Positions 26,095-36,950 of a stretch of DNA of 64,000 nucleotides are shown here, piece after piece. The stretch is from assembly GCF_012720115.1 (NCBI RefSeq), contig NZ_VNWN01000004.1, positions 372,001-436,000 on the forward strand, written 5' to 3'. This stretch comes from Sneathiella chinensis (GTDB lineage: Bacteria; Pseudomonadota; Alphaproteobacteria; Sneathiellales; Sneathiellaceae). Both the position numbers and the translations under genes were made by a program. How positions within the stretch are numbered: position 1 is the stretch's first letter; every line of letters starts with the position of its first letter. Below the pieces are notes generated by a model. The model saw nothing but the letters and a program-made list of their open reading frames with translations, searched no databases and was not told the DNA's origin.

Positions 26095-27069
26095 ATGGTA
26101 TCAAAACAGAAGTCCACTACGAACTCAAAAGGCTGCATCCTTTTAGCAGGCCCGACGGCCAGCGGCAAATCCGCATTGGCGGTGGCCATTGCCAATGAAT
26201 TCGATGGTGTCGTGATCAACGGGGATTCCATGCAGGTCTATAGTGGGCTGCGGGTCATTACGGCCCGCCCGGACGAGACCGAGGAGGCCGCCGCCCCGCA
26301 CCGGTTGTACGGGGTGTTGGAGCCGGATGACTTCTGTTCTGCGGCCCGCTGGCGGGATATGGCGCTGGCGGAAGTGGCCCGCTGCCATGCCGAGGGGAAG
26401 CTGCCCATCATCGTGGGCGGGACCGGCCTGTATTTCGAGATCCTGACCAAGGGCATTGCCGAAATTCCGGCGATTTCCGATGCGGTTCGGACCGGATTGC
26501 GGGATTTGCAGGCTCGGGACGGGAATCAGGTGATCTATGACCGCCTGCTGGCGAAAGACCCGGACATGGCGGCACGGCTCAACCTTGGGGATACGCAGCG
26601 CCTGCTGCGGGCGCTGGAGGTGGTGGAGGAAACGGGCACCCCGCTCAGTGTCTGGCAGGCCCGCGCCGAGGAGGGGCCGGTTCTGGATTGCCCGCGTCTG
26701 TGGTTGGCTTTGCTGCCGGAGCGTCAGTGGCTCTATGATCGGTGCAATCGCCGGCTTGACTGGATGGTGGATGAAGGCGGGGCGATCGAGGAGGTTCGGG
26801 ACCTGATGGCCCGCAATCTTGATCCGTCGCTGCCAGTCATGAAGGCACTGGGGGTGCCGGAACTGGCGGCCTATCTGGCGGGAGAGCTGGACCGGGACGA
26901 CGCGGTGGACCGGATCAAGATGCTGACAAGGCGCTATGCAAAGCGTCAGATGACATGGGTTCGAAACAAGATGAGTGAAGCTCAGACATCATCTGCGCAA
27001 GATTTGGAAAGTTTGAAGTCTGAATTCTTTCCATTTATTCGCCATTTTTTGTTGACCCTTGAAACCTGA
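26095..27069 (+). CDS. miaA: tRNA dimethylallyltransferase
   Basis: A 324-residue enzyme that transfers the dimethylallyl group to A37 of tRNAs reading UNN codons. The P-loop is in LLAGPTASGKSALA (about 16-29), followed by the substrate block INGDSMQVYSGLRVITARP and IIVGGTGLYFE; the C-terminal RRYAKRQMTWVRN segment is also conserved. Length fits the family. It is divergent from serB and followed by a terminator-like hairpin before ilvB. Confidence 0.96.
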   Translation: MVSKQKSTTNSKGCILLAGPTASGKSALAVAIANEFDGVVINGDSMQVYSGLRVITARPDETEEAAAPHRLYGVLEPDDFCSAARWRDMALAEVARCHAEGKLPIIVGGTGLYFEILTKGIAEIPAISDAVRTGLRDLQARDGNQVIYDRLLAKDPDMAARLNLGDTQRLLRALEVVEETGTPLSVWQARAEEGPVLDCPRLWLALLPERQWLYDRCNRRLDWMVDEGGAIEEVRDLMARNLDPSLPVMKALGVPELAAYLAGELDRDDAVDRIKMLTRRYAKRQMTWVRNKMSEAQTSSAQDLESLKSEFFPFIRHFLLTLET

Positions 27070-27085
27070 CCGTCTAGTTTCGGCG

Positions 27086-27167
27086 CGTTGGCGGGGTCTT
27101 TGATTCCGGTAAGGCGTTGATTCCTGCCAACGACACACTGCCCGGAGGGACCTTCGGGCACTTTTTC
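27086..27167 (+). terminator. Hairpin pair between miaA and ilvB: miaA terminator or ilv attenuator
   Basis: A strong hairpin (TGCCCGGAG 27139-27147 with CTTCGGGCA 27152-27160, GGAC loop) is followed by CTTTTT, a standard intrinsic terminator. Just upstream CGTTGGC (27086-27092) can pair with GCCAACG (27126-27132). The first hairpin ends before the second begins, so they do not compete directly. I found no convincing leader peptide rich in Ile, Leu or Val, so termination of miaA is the simplest reading and attenuation of ilvBNC is the alternative. A third hairpin, CTATTG/CAATAG (27180-27196), lies just before the ilvB ribosome site. Confidence 0.6.
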
Positions 27168-27214
27168 AATGCAAATAGACTATTGCCGAACAATAGAGAG
27201 ATTAGGTACAGCCA

Positions 27215-28978
27215 ATGGCAAACCAGGAAATGACCGGTGCAGAAATCGTAATCCAGGCGCTCGTTGATCAGGGCGTGGAAGTGATTTTTGGATATCCTGG
27301 TGGTGCCGTGCTACCGCTCTATGATGCCCTGTTCAAGCAGAACAGCATCCGGCACATTCTGGTGCGCCAGGAAGGCGGCGCGGTTCACGCAGCCGAGGGG
27401 TATGCCCGTTCCACCGGAAAGCCGGGTGTGGTTCTGGTGACATCAGGGCCGGGCGCGACCAACGCGGTTACCGGTCTGGCCGATGCGTTGCTGGACAGTA
27501 TTCCGATCATCTGCCTGACAGGGCAGGTGGCGACACACCTGATCGGCAATGACGCGTTTCAGGAAGCGGACACCGTCGGGATCACCCGTCCGGTGACCAA
27601 ACACAACTATCTGGTAAAATCCGCCAAGGACATGGCCCGCACCGTGCATGAGGCCTTCCATGTGGCAACAAGTGGCCGCCCCGGCCCGGTCGTGATTGAC
27701 CTGCCGAAGGATACCCAGTTCGAAGAAGCAGAATATCTGCCCCCGGCGCTGGTCCAGCACAAAAGCTACAAGCCGCAGGTCAAGGGTGACCTGAAAGCCA
27801 TCAAGGAAGCGGTTTCCCTGATTGCCAATGCCAAGAAGCCCATCTTCTATACGGGCGGCGGCGTTATCAACTCTGGCCCCAAGGCGTCCGACCTGTTGAC
27901 CAAGTTCGTTCGCATGACCGGTTATCCGATCACCAATACCCTGATGGGTCTGGGGTCCTATCCGGCGTCCGACAGGCAGTTCCTTGGCATGTTGGGGATG
28001 CACGGCACCTATGAAGCCAACCACGCCATGCATGATTGTGACGTCATGATCTGTATTGGCGCCCGCTTTGACGACCGGATTACCGGGCGGCTGGATGCGT
28101 TCTCGCCCAACTCCAAGAAAATCCATGTGGATATCGACCCCAGTTCTATCAACAAGAACGTGCCGGTGGATATTCCCATTGTCGGTGATGTGGCCCATAT
28201 CCTCGAGGACATGATCAAGGTCTGGAAGACCGATGTGTGCCGTCCCGATGCCGCCGCGCTTGAGGAATGGTGGCAGCAGATTGAGGGCTGGCGCAGCCGC
28301 GACTGCCTGAAATTCACCCAGTCCGGCCCGATCATCAAGCCGCAATATGCCCTGTCCCGGTTGAACGAACTGACCAAGGGCAAGAACCGCTATTTCACCA
28401 CTGAGGTGGGACAGCACCAGATGTGGGCGGCCCAGTATCTCCAGTTTGAGGAGCCGAACCGCTGGATGACCTCCGGGGGATTGGGCACCATGGGCTATGG
28501 CCTGCCGTCTGCCATGGGGGTTCAGGTGGCGCACCCGGATGCGCTGGTCATCGATGTGTCCGGCGAAGCCTCGGCCATGATGAATATTCAGGAACTGTCC
28601 ACGATCATGCAGTATCGCCTGCCGGTAAAGGTCTTCCTGCTGAATAACGAATATATGGGCATGGTTCGCCAGTGGCAGGAACTGCTGCATGGAAGCCGCT
28701 ATTCTGAAAGTTACATGGAAAGCCTGCCTGACTTCGTGAAACTTGCCGAAGCGTTTGGCGGAACCGGCCTGCGCTGTACCGACCCGGACAAGGTGGACGA
28801 GGCGATCATTCAGATGATCGAAACCGACGGCCCGGTCCTTCTGGATATGGTGGTGGACAAGGAAGAGAACGTCTTCCCCATGGTGCCGTCCGGCGCGGCC
28901 CACAACGAAATGCTGCTGGCCGACAATGCGGAAGGCGAGGGGCCTGAAGTGTCCCGCGAGGGCATGACGCTGGTATAA
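27215..28978 (+). CDS. ilvB: Acetolactate synthase, large (catalytic) subunit
   Basis: A 587-residue thiamine-diphosphate enzyme, first step of valine, leucine and isoleucine synthesis. The catalytic glutamate is in LVRQEGGAVHAAEGYAR (about residue 53); the FAD/central domain has IGARFDDRITG; the C-terminal domain has the cofactor loop ending LLNNEYMGMVRQWQ. One oddity: the Mg/ThDP motif normally reading GDG or GDA is SGEASAMMN here, with Glu at residue 451 in place of Asp. The rest of the protein is intact and sits in a complete ilv operon, so I treat it as functional. Confidence 0.96.
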   Translation: MANQEMTGAEIVIQALVDQGVEVIFGYPGGAVLPLYDALFKQNSIRHILVRQEGGAVHAAEGYARSTGKPGVVLVTSGPGATNAVTGLADALLDSIPIICLTGQVATHLIGNDAFQEADTVGITRPVTKHNYLVKSAKDMARTVHEAFHVATSGRPGPVVIDLPKDTQFEEAEYLPPALVQHKSYKPQVKGDLKAIKEAVSLIANAKKPIFYTGGGVINSGPKASDLLTKFVRMTGYPITNTLMGLGSYPASDRQFLGMLGMHGTYEANHAMHDCDVMICIGARFDDRITGRLDAFSPNSKKIHVDIDPSSINKNVPVDIPIVGDVAHILEDMIKVWKTDVCRPDAAALEEWWQQIEGWRSRDCLKFTQSGPIIKPQYALSRLNELTKGKNRYFTTEVGQHQMWAAQYLQFEEPNRWMTSGGLGTMGYGLPSAMGVQVAHPDALVIDVSGEASAMMNIQELSTIMQYRLPVKVFLLNNEYMGMVRQWQELLHGSRYSESYMESLPDFVKLAEAFGGTGLRCTDPDKVDEAIIQMIETDGPVLLDMVVDKEENVFPMVPSGAAHNEMLLADNAEGEGPEVSREGMTLV

Positions 28979-29040
28979 GCGACCGGAGTTGATTTTGGGG
29001 ATTGCGGGGCCTCTGGCCCCTTTGAAAGATTGCTTGGACA

Positions 29041-29553
29041 ATGATTGAAAAAACAGAAATTCACCGGCACACCATTGCCGTTCTGGTCGATAACGAGTTT
29101 GGCGTTCTGGCGCGTGTGGTCGGCCTGTTTTCTGGCCGCGGCTATAACATTGAGAGCCTGACTGTGGCCAAGGTGGACGAAAAGGAAAACCTGTCCCGGA
29201 TCACAATCGTCACCACCGGCACCATGATGGTGATCGAGCAGATCAAGGCGCAACTGAACCGGCTGGTGCCGGTCCACAGCATTGCCGACCTGACCCTGGA
29301 CGGTCCCAGCGTTGAGCGGGAAATGGCTCTGGTCAAGGTTGAGGGGACCGGAGAGAAACGGGTGGAAGCCCTGCGGATGGCGGATATTTTCAGGGCCAGT
29401 GCGGTTGATGTGACCGAAAGCTCCCTGGTGTTCGAAGTCACCGGCGACCGGGAAAAGGTAAAAGCCTTTGTCGCGCTGATGGAGCCGCTCGGGGAGGTGG
29501 AAGTGTGCCGCACCGGTATCGTGGCACTGAAACGGGGACATGAAACCATCTGA
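29041..29553 (+). CDS. ilvN: Acetolactate synthase, small (regulatory) subunit
   Basis: A 170-residue regulatory subunit (also named ilvH in other genomes) that activates IlvB and binds valine for feedback inhibition. The N-terminal ACT domain begins HTIAVLVDNEFGVLARVVGLFSGRGYNIESL, the conserved signature, and a second ACT-like C-terminal domain spans about 80-160. The gene lies 62 bases after ilvB and 58 before ilvC, forming ilvBNC. Confidence 0.96.
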   Translation: MIEKTEIHRHTIAVLVDNEFGVLARVVGLFSGRGYNIESLTVAKVDEKENLSRITIVTTGTMMVIEQIKAQLNRLVPVHSIADLTLDGPSVEREMALVKVEGTGEKRVEALRMADIFRASAVDVTESSLVFEVTGDREKVKAFVALMEPLGEVEVCRTGIVALKRGHETI

Positions 29554-29587
29554 GAGGGTGGTTTAACACAACGACGAATTTGAATAG

Positions 29588-30631
<1,044 letters not shown>

Positions 30632-30650
30632 GGAACACTGTTCCCGACAG

Positions 30651-30680
30651 AAAGCCGGTGCCCTGCACCGGCTTTTTTTG
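30651..30680 (+). terminator. Rho-independent terminator of ilvBNC
   Basis: AAAGCCGGTG and CACCGGCTTT pair around a CCCTG loop, followed by seven T residues. Confidence 0.93.
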
Positions 30681-32161
<1,481 letters not shown>

Positions 32162-32204
32162 TTAAGTGAACCGTATCTGACGATCGGGTGACCGGAGTTA
32201 ATCT

Positions 32205-33110
32205 ATGAGCTTGAGGCAGGGAACCGCTTCGAAAATTGCATTTCCGCTGAAGAATATCATTCAGCGCTTTGCTTTTCTGAGCCTGATTGTCCTGTCCATC
32301 GCCCTGCTGGTTCTTGGCAAGGCGGATCTGGTGCTGATGGAACGGGTGCGGACCATCAGCGTGGATGCCCTGTCTCCGGTTCTGGGCACCTTGTCGCAAC
32401 CTGTCAATGCCATCAACAAGGGCATCGAGAGGGTGCGGGAACTGGCCAGCCTGATCGAGGAAAACGAACGTCTTCGGCGCGAGAATGAACGCCTGCAGAA
32501 ATGGCAGGCGGCCAGTCTGGCGCTGGATAAGGAAAACGAGAATTTCCGCCGCTTGCTCAACGCCCTGTCCGATCCGCTGGTCCTGCCGATTACGGCCCGG
32601 GTTATTGGCGATTCCGGGGGGCCGTTTGTGCGGACCCTGCTGCTGAATGCAGGAAGCCGGGATGGCATCCGGGTTGGTCAGGCCGTGGTTGGGCCCCATG
32701 GCCTTGTCGGGCGGATCGCGGAAACCGGGCGGCAATCGTCCCGTGTCCTGTTGCTGACTGACTTGAACTCCCGCGTACCGGTGTTGCTGCAAAATTCCCG
32801 CCACAAGGGGATTTTGGTGGGGGACAACTCGATTTCTCCGAAACTTGAATATCTGCAGACCAACGCGCAGGTTTCCGCCGGGGACCGGGTGGTGACCTCG
32901 GGTGATGGCGGCATGCTGCCAAGCGGCTGGCCGATCGGAACCGTGTCCTCGGTTACGGAAGGTCAGGTCCGTGTGCAGGCCTTTGCCGATTGGGCCCGTC
33001 TGGAATTTGTCAGCGTGCTGCGCTATGACCTGCCGGGGCTGACCGATCAGGGAACCAATCCGGGTGATTTGGGGGAAAGCCGACTGGGCGAAAGCCGTTT
33101 TGGCAACTGA
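32205..33110 (+). CDS. mreC: Rod shape-determining protein MreC
   Basis: A 301-residue bitopic protein linking MreB to the periplasmic cell-wall machinery. One membrane span (about 24-43), then a coiled coil (about 80-115, ENERLRRENERLQKW), then the beta-rich periplasmic domain with VIGDSGGPFVRTLLLNAGSRDGI and VTSGDGGMLPSGWPIGTV. The short tail ends in a repeated Gly-Glu-Ser-Arg unit (LGESRLGESRFGN). It sits 43 bases after mreB. Confidence 0.96.
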   Translation: MSLRQGTASKIAFPLKNIIQRFAFLSLIVLSIALLVLGKADLVLMERVRTISVDALSPVLGTLSQPVNAINKGIERVRELASLIEENERLRRENERLQKWQAASLALDKENENFRRLLNALSDPLVLPITARVIGDSGGPFVRTLLLNAGSRDGIRVGQAVVGPHGLVGRIAETGRQSSRVLLLTDLNSRVPVLLQNSRHKGILVGDNSISPKLEYLQTNAQVSAGDRVVTSGDGGMLPSGWPIGTVSSVTEGQVRVQAFADWARLEFVSVLRYDLPGLTDQGTNPGDLGESRLGESRFGN

Positions 33111-33119
33111 CGGAGTGTC

Positions 33120-33644
33120 GTGTCGCCCATGAACCCTTCTTTTTCATATCAGGTTAATCGCCTTTTACGGGGCAGCTTGCCGTTCTGGCTGACCTTTCTG
33201 CTGGCGGTGATGACGGTTATCCCGGTGCGGATCGAGAATATGGCCACCGTGACGCCTTCTGTGGTGTCGATCTCGGTATTTTACTGGAGCTTGCAGCGTC
33301 CCTATCTGATGCCGGCACCCGCCGTGTTTCTGATCGGTCTGACAACGGATATCATGACCGGCGGCCCGATGGGGATGAGCTCCCTGATCCTGTTGCTGGT
33401 GCACTGGATTGCCAGTTCCCAGCGGCAGGTCTTTGTGGGCAAGGCCTTTATTCAATCGTGGTGGGGATTTCTGCTGGTGGCGACAGGGATGGCGGCGCTG
33501 TCCTGGGTGATCATGTGCCTCTATGCGTTTGCGTTCGTTCCGGCGCTTCCTTTCCTTGTGCAACTGGCGCTGACGGTTCTGTTGTTCCCCGCTTTTGCGT
33601 GGGTGTTCGGGCTGCTCCAGAACAGTATTTTGAGGCATATCTGA
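33120..33644 (+). CDS. mreD: Rod shape-determining protein MreD
   Basis: A 174-residue inner-membrane protein with about five spans, a component of the elongation complex with MreC and RodA. The family features are the length, position after mreC, and the PAPAVFLIGLTTDIMTGGPMGMSSL segment. GTG at 33120 is preceded by GGAG at only 4 bases; an ATG at 33129 is possible. mrdA starts one base after the stop codon. Confidence 0.92.
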   Translation: MSPMNPSFSYQVNRLLRGSLPFWLTFLLAVMTVIPVRIENMATVTPSVVSISVFYWSLQRPYLMPAPAVFLIGLTTDIMTGGPMGMSSLILLLVHWIASSQRQVFVGKAFIQSWWGFLLVATGMAALSWVIMCLYAFAFVPALPFLVQLALTVLLFPAFAWVFGLLQNSILRHI

Positions 33645-33645
33645 G

Positions 33646-35547
33646 ATGTCAAACAGGCGGGACAAGGAAAAATCCAAGGTTTTCACCCGGCGGGCCCTAT
33701 TGTTGGCTGGCGGGCAGGCTGGCCTGATGTCCGTTCTGGCCGGGCGCCTCTATTATCTTCAGGTGATCCAGTCCGACGAATATACCATGATGGCCAACGA
33801 AAACCGGATGAATATCCGTCTGTTGGCGCCCTTGCGCGGGCGGATCCTTGATCGGTTTGGGGTGGAAGTGGCCAGCAACCGCCAAAACTATCAGGTGGTC
33901 CTGATCCCGGAGCAGACAAAAAGCGTTGAAGAAACCCTGGACAGGTTGTCGGGTCTTGTTCCGGTCCCGGAAATGGACCGTGAGCGGGTTCTGAACGAGG
34001 TGAAGCGGAAGCGCGGTTTCGTTCCCATTCCGGTGATGGAAAACCTGACCTGGAACGAGTTTGCCCGCATCAATGTGCACAGCCCCGAATTACCCGGCGT
34101 CCAGATGGAAGTGGGGGAGACCCGCGATTATCCGTTCGGCGAGGTTTTTGCCCATGTGGTCGGCTATGTGGGTGCGGTTTCCGAAAAGGACCTGCAAAAG
34201 CTGGAGCCGGACCCGCTGCTTGAATTGCCGGGCTTTCGGATCGGTAAGAACGGTATCGAGAAATACTATGATCTGGCCCTGCGGGGCACGGCAGGCACCA
34301 GCCGGGTTGAGGCCAATGCCTATGGCCGTGTTATCCGGGAGCTGAGCCGGCAGGAAGGAACCGCCGGCGATGATCTGGTTCTGACCATTGATGCGGAATT
34401 GCAGAAATTCGCCACCCGTCGGCTGAATAACGAAAGCGCGGCGGCGGTGGTCATGGATATCCATTCAGGAGACATTCTGTCGCTTGTATCCGTGCCGGGC
34501 TTTGATCCCAACAGTTTTACCACCGGCATCAGCAGCCGGGAATGGAAGACACTGGTCTCCAACCCCAAGCGGCCGCTTGGCAACAAGGCGGTGGCCGGGC
34601 AGTATCCGCCGGGCTCCACCTTCAAGATGGTAGTGGCGCTGGCGGCCCTTGAGGCAGGCGTGATCTCGCCGGAAAATACGGTTTTCTGCGGCGGCTATAC
34701 GGACCTTGGCAAGCATCGCTTCCATTGCTGGAAACGGGGCGGTCATGGCAAGGTCAACCTTCGGGAATCCATCGAGCAATCCTGCGATATCTATTTCTAT
34801 GAAATTGCCGCCAAGGTGGGCGTGGACCGGATCGCGGAAATGGCCCATCGTTTCGGTCTTGGCGACAAGCTGGGGATCGACCTGTTGGGCGAACGCAAGG
34901 GCCTGATGCCGACCCGCGACTGGAAGCTGGCGGTTCACGGGGTGCCGTGGCAGAAGGGCGAAACCTATAACGTGGGGATCGGGCAGGGCTTTGTTCTGTC
35001 AACGCCGCTGCAACTGGCGGTCATGACGGCCCGGCTTGCCAATGGCGGCAAGGCCGTGACGCCGCGTCTGGTTCGCCGCGACGGCGGTGTTGATCATGGC
35101 GTGTCCGATGCGGAGCAAGCCCCGGATATGGGGATCAGCAAATCATCGCTGCAGGCGGTCCTGCATGGCATGTATGATGTGATGCATGGGCGGCTCGGAA
35201 CAGGCCGGGGCGCCAAGCCAAAGGATGTGGACTGGGAGATGGCTGGCAAGTCCGGAACCGCACAGGTGCGGCGGATTTCCAAGAAGGAACGCCAGACCGG
35301 CGTCCTGAAATCCCATGAAAAGCCGTGGGAAGAACGGGATCATGCCCTGTTCGTTGCCTATGCGCCCTATGATGAGCCGCGCTATGCGGTGTCGGTCATT
35401 GTCGAGCATGGGGGCAGCGGCTCCAAGGTGGCGGCCCCCTTGGCGACGGCCCTGCTTGAGGAAACCATGCGTCTTGACCCGGTTCGCCGGCCCGGACGGG
35501 GGCAGTTCGCCCACACCCATGAGGACAAGGAGGATGGCAATGCTTAG
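33646..35547 (+). CDS. mrdA: Penicillin-binding protein 2 (elongation transpeptidase)
   Basis: A 633-residue class B PBP. An uncleaved N-terminal anchor (about 20-38) precedes the dimerisation domain (RGRILDRFGVEVASNR) and the transpeptidase domain. Catalytic motifs are SxxK with S324 (PPGSTFKM), SxN-type SCD (ESIEQSCDIYF, near 380) and KSGTAQ (near 535). It crosslinks peptidoglycan during elongation together with RodA. The 3' end overlaps rodA by 8 bases. Confidence 0.97.
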   Translation: MSNRRDKEKSKVFTRRALLLAGGQAGLMSVLAGRLYYLQVIQSDEYTMMANENRMNIRLLAPLRGRILDRFGVEVASNRQNYQVVLIPEQTKSVEETLDRLSGLVPVPEMDRERVLNEVKRKRGFVPIPVMENLTWNEFARINVHSPELPGVQMEVGETRDYPFGEVFAHVVGYVGAVSEKDLQKLEPDPLLELPGFRIGKNGIEKYYDLALRGTAGTSRVEANAYGRVIRELSRQEGTAGDDLVLTIDAELQKFATRRLNNESAAAVVMDIHSGDILSLVSVPGFDPNSFTTGISSREWKTLVSNPKRPLGNKAVAGQYPPGSTFKMVVALAALEAGVISPENTVFCGGYTDLGKHRFHCWKRGGHGKVNLRESIEQSCDIYFYEIAAKVGVDRIAEMAHRFGLGDKLGIDLLGERKGLMPTRDWKLAVHGVPWQKGETYNVGIGQGFVLSTPLQLAVMTARLANGGKAVTPRLVRRDGGVDHGVSDAEQAPDMGISKSSLQAVLHGMYDVMHGRLGTGRGAKPKDVDWEMAGKSGTAQVRRISKKERQTGVLKSHEKPWEERDHALFVAYAPYDEPRYAVSVIVEHGGSGSKVAAPLATALLEETMRLDPVRRPGRGQFAHTHEDKEDGNA

Positions 35548-36679
35548 GGAGCTTGGCTCGCCGGATCCGGCGCCGTCTTTCTCGCGCAAAATCTGGGATG
35601 TTAACTGGGGCTTCGTCCTGCTGATCTGTGCGGCGGCGGCGGTCGGCTTTACCATGCTCTATTCGGCGGCCAACGGCAGTATCGAGCCTTGGGCCTCGCG
35701 CCAGATGATCCGGTTTGCTGCCGGGTTGGTGATCATGTTTGTGGTTGCCTTTGTGGATGTTCGGATCTGGTTGCGGCTTGCCTATCCGCTTTACGCCATA
35801 TCGCTGTTGTTGCTGGGCGCGGTCGAGGTCATGGGCGTTGTGGGCATGGGCGCGCGGCGCTGGGTGGAAATCGGCCCGTTGCAATTGCAGCCCTCCGAGG
35901 TTATGAAAATCACCCTTGTGATGGCGGTGGCCCGCTATTTCCATGGCCTGTCACTGGAAGATGTCCGGCGTATCCGCTGGGTTCTACCGCCCATTCTGCT
36001 GGTGCTGGCGCCGTCCGCGCTGGTTCTGCGTCAGCCGGATCTTGGCACCACCCTGTTGCTGGTGGCCGGGGCGGGGATCGTGTTTTTTGCGGCAGGGGTC
36101 AGTCTGTGGAAATTTGGCGCGGTGATCGGTGCCGCCATCCCGGTGGGTTTCTTTGCCTATCAGTTCCTGCATGACTACCAGAAGAAGCGCATCCTGATCT
36201 TCCTGAACCCGGAATCCGACCCGCTCGGTTCCGGCTATCATATCATGCAGTCCAAGATCGCGCTGGGCTCAGGCGGGATTTTTGGCAAGGGGTTTGTTCA
36301 GGGAACGCAAAGCCATCTGAATTATCTGCCGGAAATGCGGACGGACTTCATTTTCAGCATGCTGGCCGAAGAATTTGGCATGATCGGCGGCCTGACCCTG
36401 TTTGCCCTCTATATCCTGCTGATGGCCTATGGCTATGCCATTGCGCTCCGCTCCCGCAACCAGTTCGGAAAGCTCTTGGCGGTGGGGATGACCGGGGTGT
36501 TCTTCCTGTATGTCTTTATCAATGTGGCCATGGTGATGGGGCTGGTTCCCGTGGTGGGGGTTCCGCTCCCACTGATCTCATACGGGGGAACCTCCATGTT
36601 GACCCTGATGGTCGGCTTTGGTCTGATCATGAGTGTCTATATCCACCGGGACGTGGAAATCGCCCGCCGAAAATACTGA
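35540..36679 (+). CDS. rodA: Peptidoglycan glycosyltransferase RodA
   Basis: A 379-residue SEDS polymerase with about ten membrane spans that partners PBP2. Conserved blocks include GARRWVEIGPLQLQPSEVMK, RQPDLGTTLLLV with the aspartate of the SEDS active region, and VGVPLPLISYGGTSMLT. I chose the ATG at 35540 because AGGAGG lies 6 bases upstream; an ATG at 35534 abuts that site. Overlap with mrdA implies coupled translation of the synthase pair. Confidence 0.96.
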   Translation: MLRELGSPDPAPSFSRKIWDVNWGFVLLICAAAAVGFTMLYSAANGSIEPWASRQMIRFAAGLVIMFVVAFVDVRIWLRLAYPLYAISLLLLGAVEVMGVVGMGARRWVEIGPLQLQPSEVMKITLVMAVARYFHGLSLEDVRRIRWVLPPILLVLAPSALVLRQPDLGTTLLLVAGAGIVFFAAGVSLWKFGAVIGAAIPVGFFAYQFLHDYQKKRILIFLNPESDPLGSGYHIMQSKIALGSGGIFGKGFVQGTQSHLNYLPEMRTDFIFSMLAEEFGMIGGLTLFALYILLMAYGYAIALRSRNQFGKLLAVGMTGVFFLYVFINVAMVMGLVPVVGVPLPLISYGGTSMLTLMVGFGLIMSVYIHRDVEIARRKY

Positions 36680-36699
36680 ATTTTTGACGTATTTTTCTG

Positions 36700-36729
36700 T
36701 CGACATGTTCGTAAAACCGGTGTTATATT
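36700..36729 (+). promoter_or_regulatory. Promoter of tRNA-Lys
   Basis: TCGACA (36700-36705), an 18-base spacer and TATATT (36724-36729) predict a start near 36736, about 12 bases before the mature tRNA. Confidence 0.55.
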
Positions 36730-36747
36730 CCGCGCCCAACCCCTTGG

Positions 36748-36823
<76 letters not shown>

Positions 36824-36826
36824 TTC

Positions 36827-36863
36827 AAGCCCTTGAAAACGAACCGTTTTCAAGGGCTTTTTC
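36827..36863 (+). terminator. Rho-independent terminator of tRNA-Lys
   Basis: AAGCCCTTGAAAAC pairs with GTTTTCAAGGGCTT around GAACC, giving a 14-bp stem followed by a short T-tract. Confidence 0.93.
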
Positions 36864-36950
36864 GTTTCTGAAACATCTTCAGTGTTTATTAACGGCTCCT
36901 TGCTATGTCCTGCAGGTTAAAGTGGTAACTTGTGTGGTTGGAGTAAGGAA

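Noticed and set aside
27091-27121. Leader peptide for ilv attenuation (TTG frame with Leu-Ile-Pro-Val)
   Set aside because: Only ten codons, with single Leu, Ile and Val residues and no ribosome site; not enough to call.
27443-29041. 532-residue open frame antisense to ilvB
   Set aside because: It is a codon-bias shadow of a highly conserved gene, has no ribosome site and no recognisable domain.
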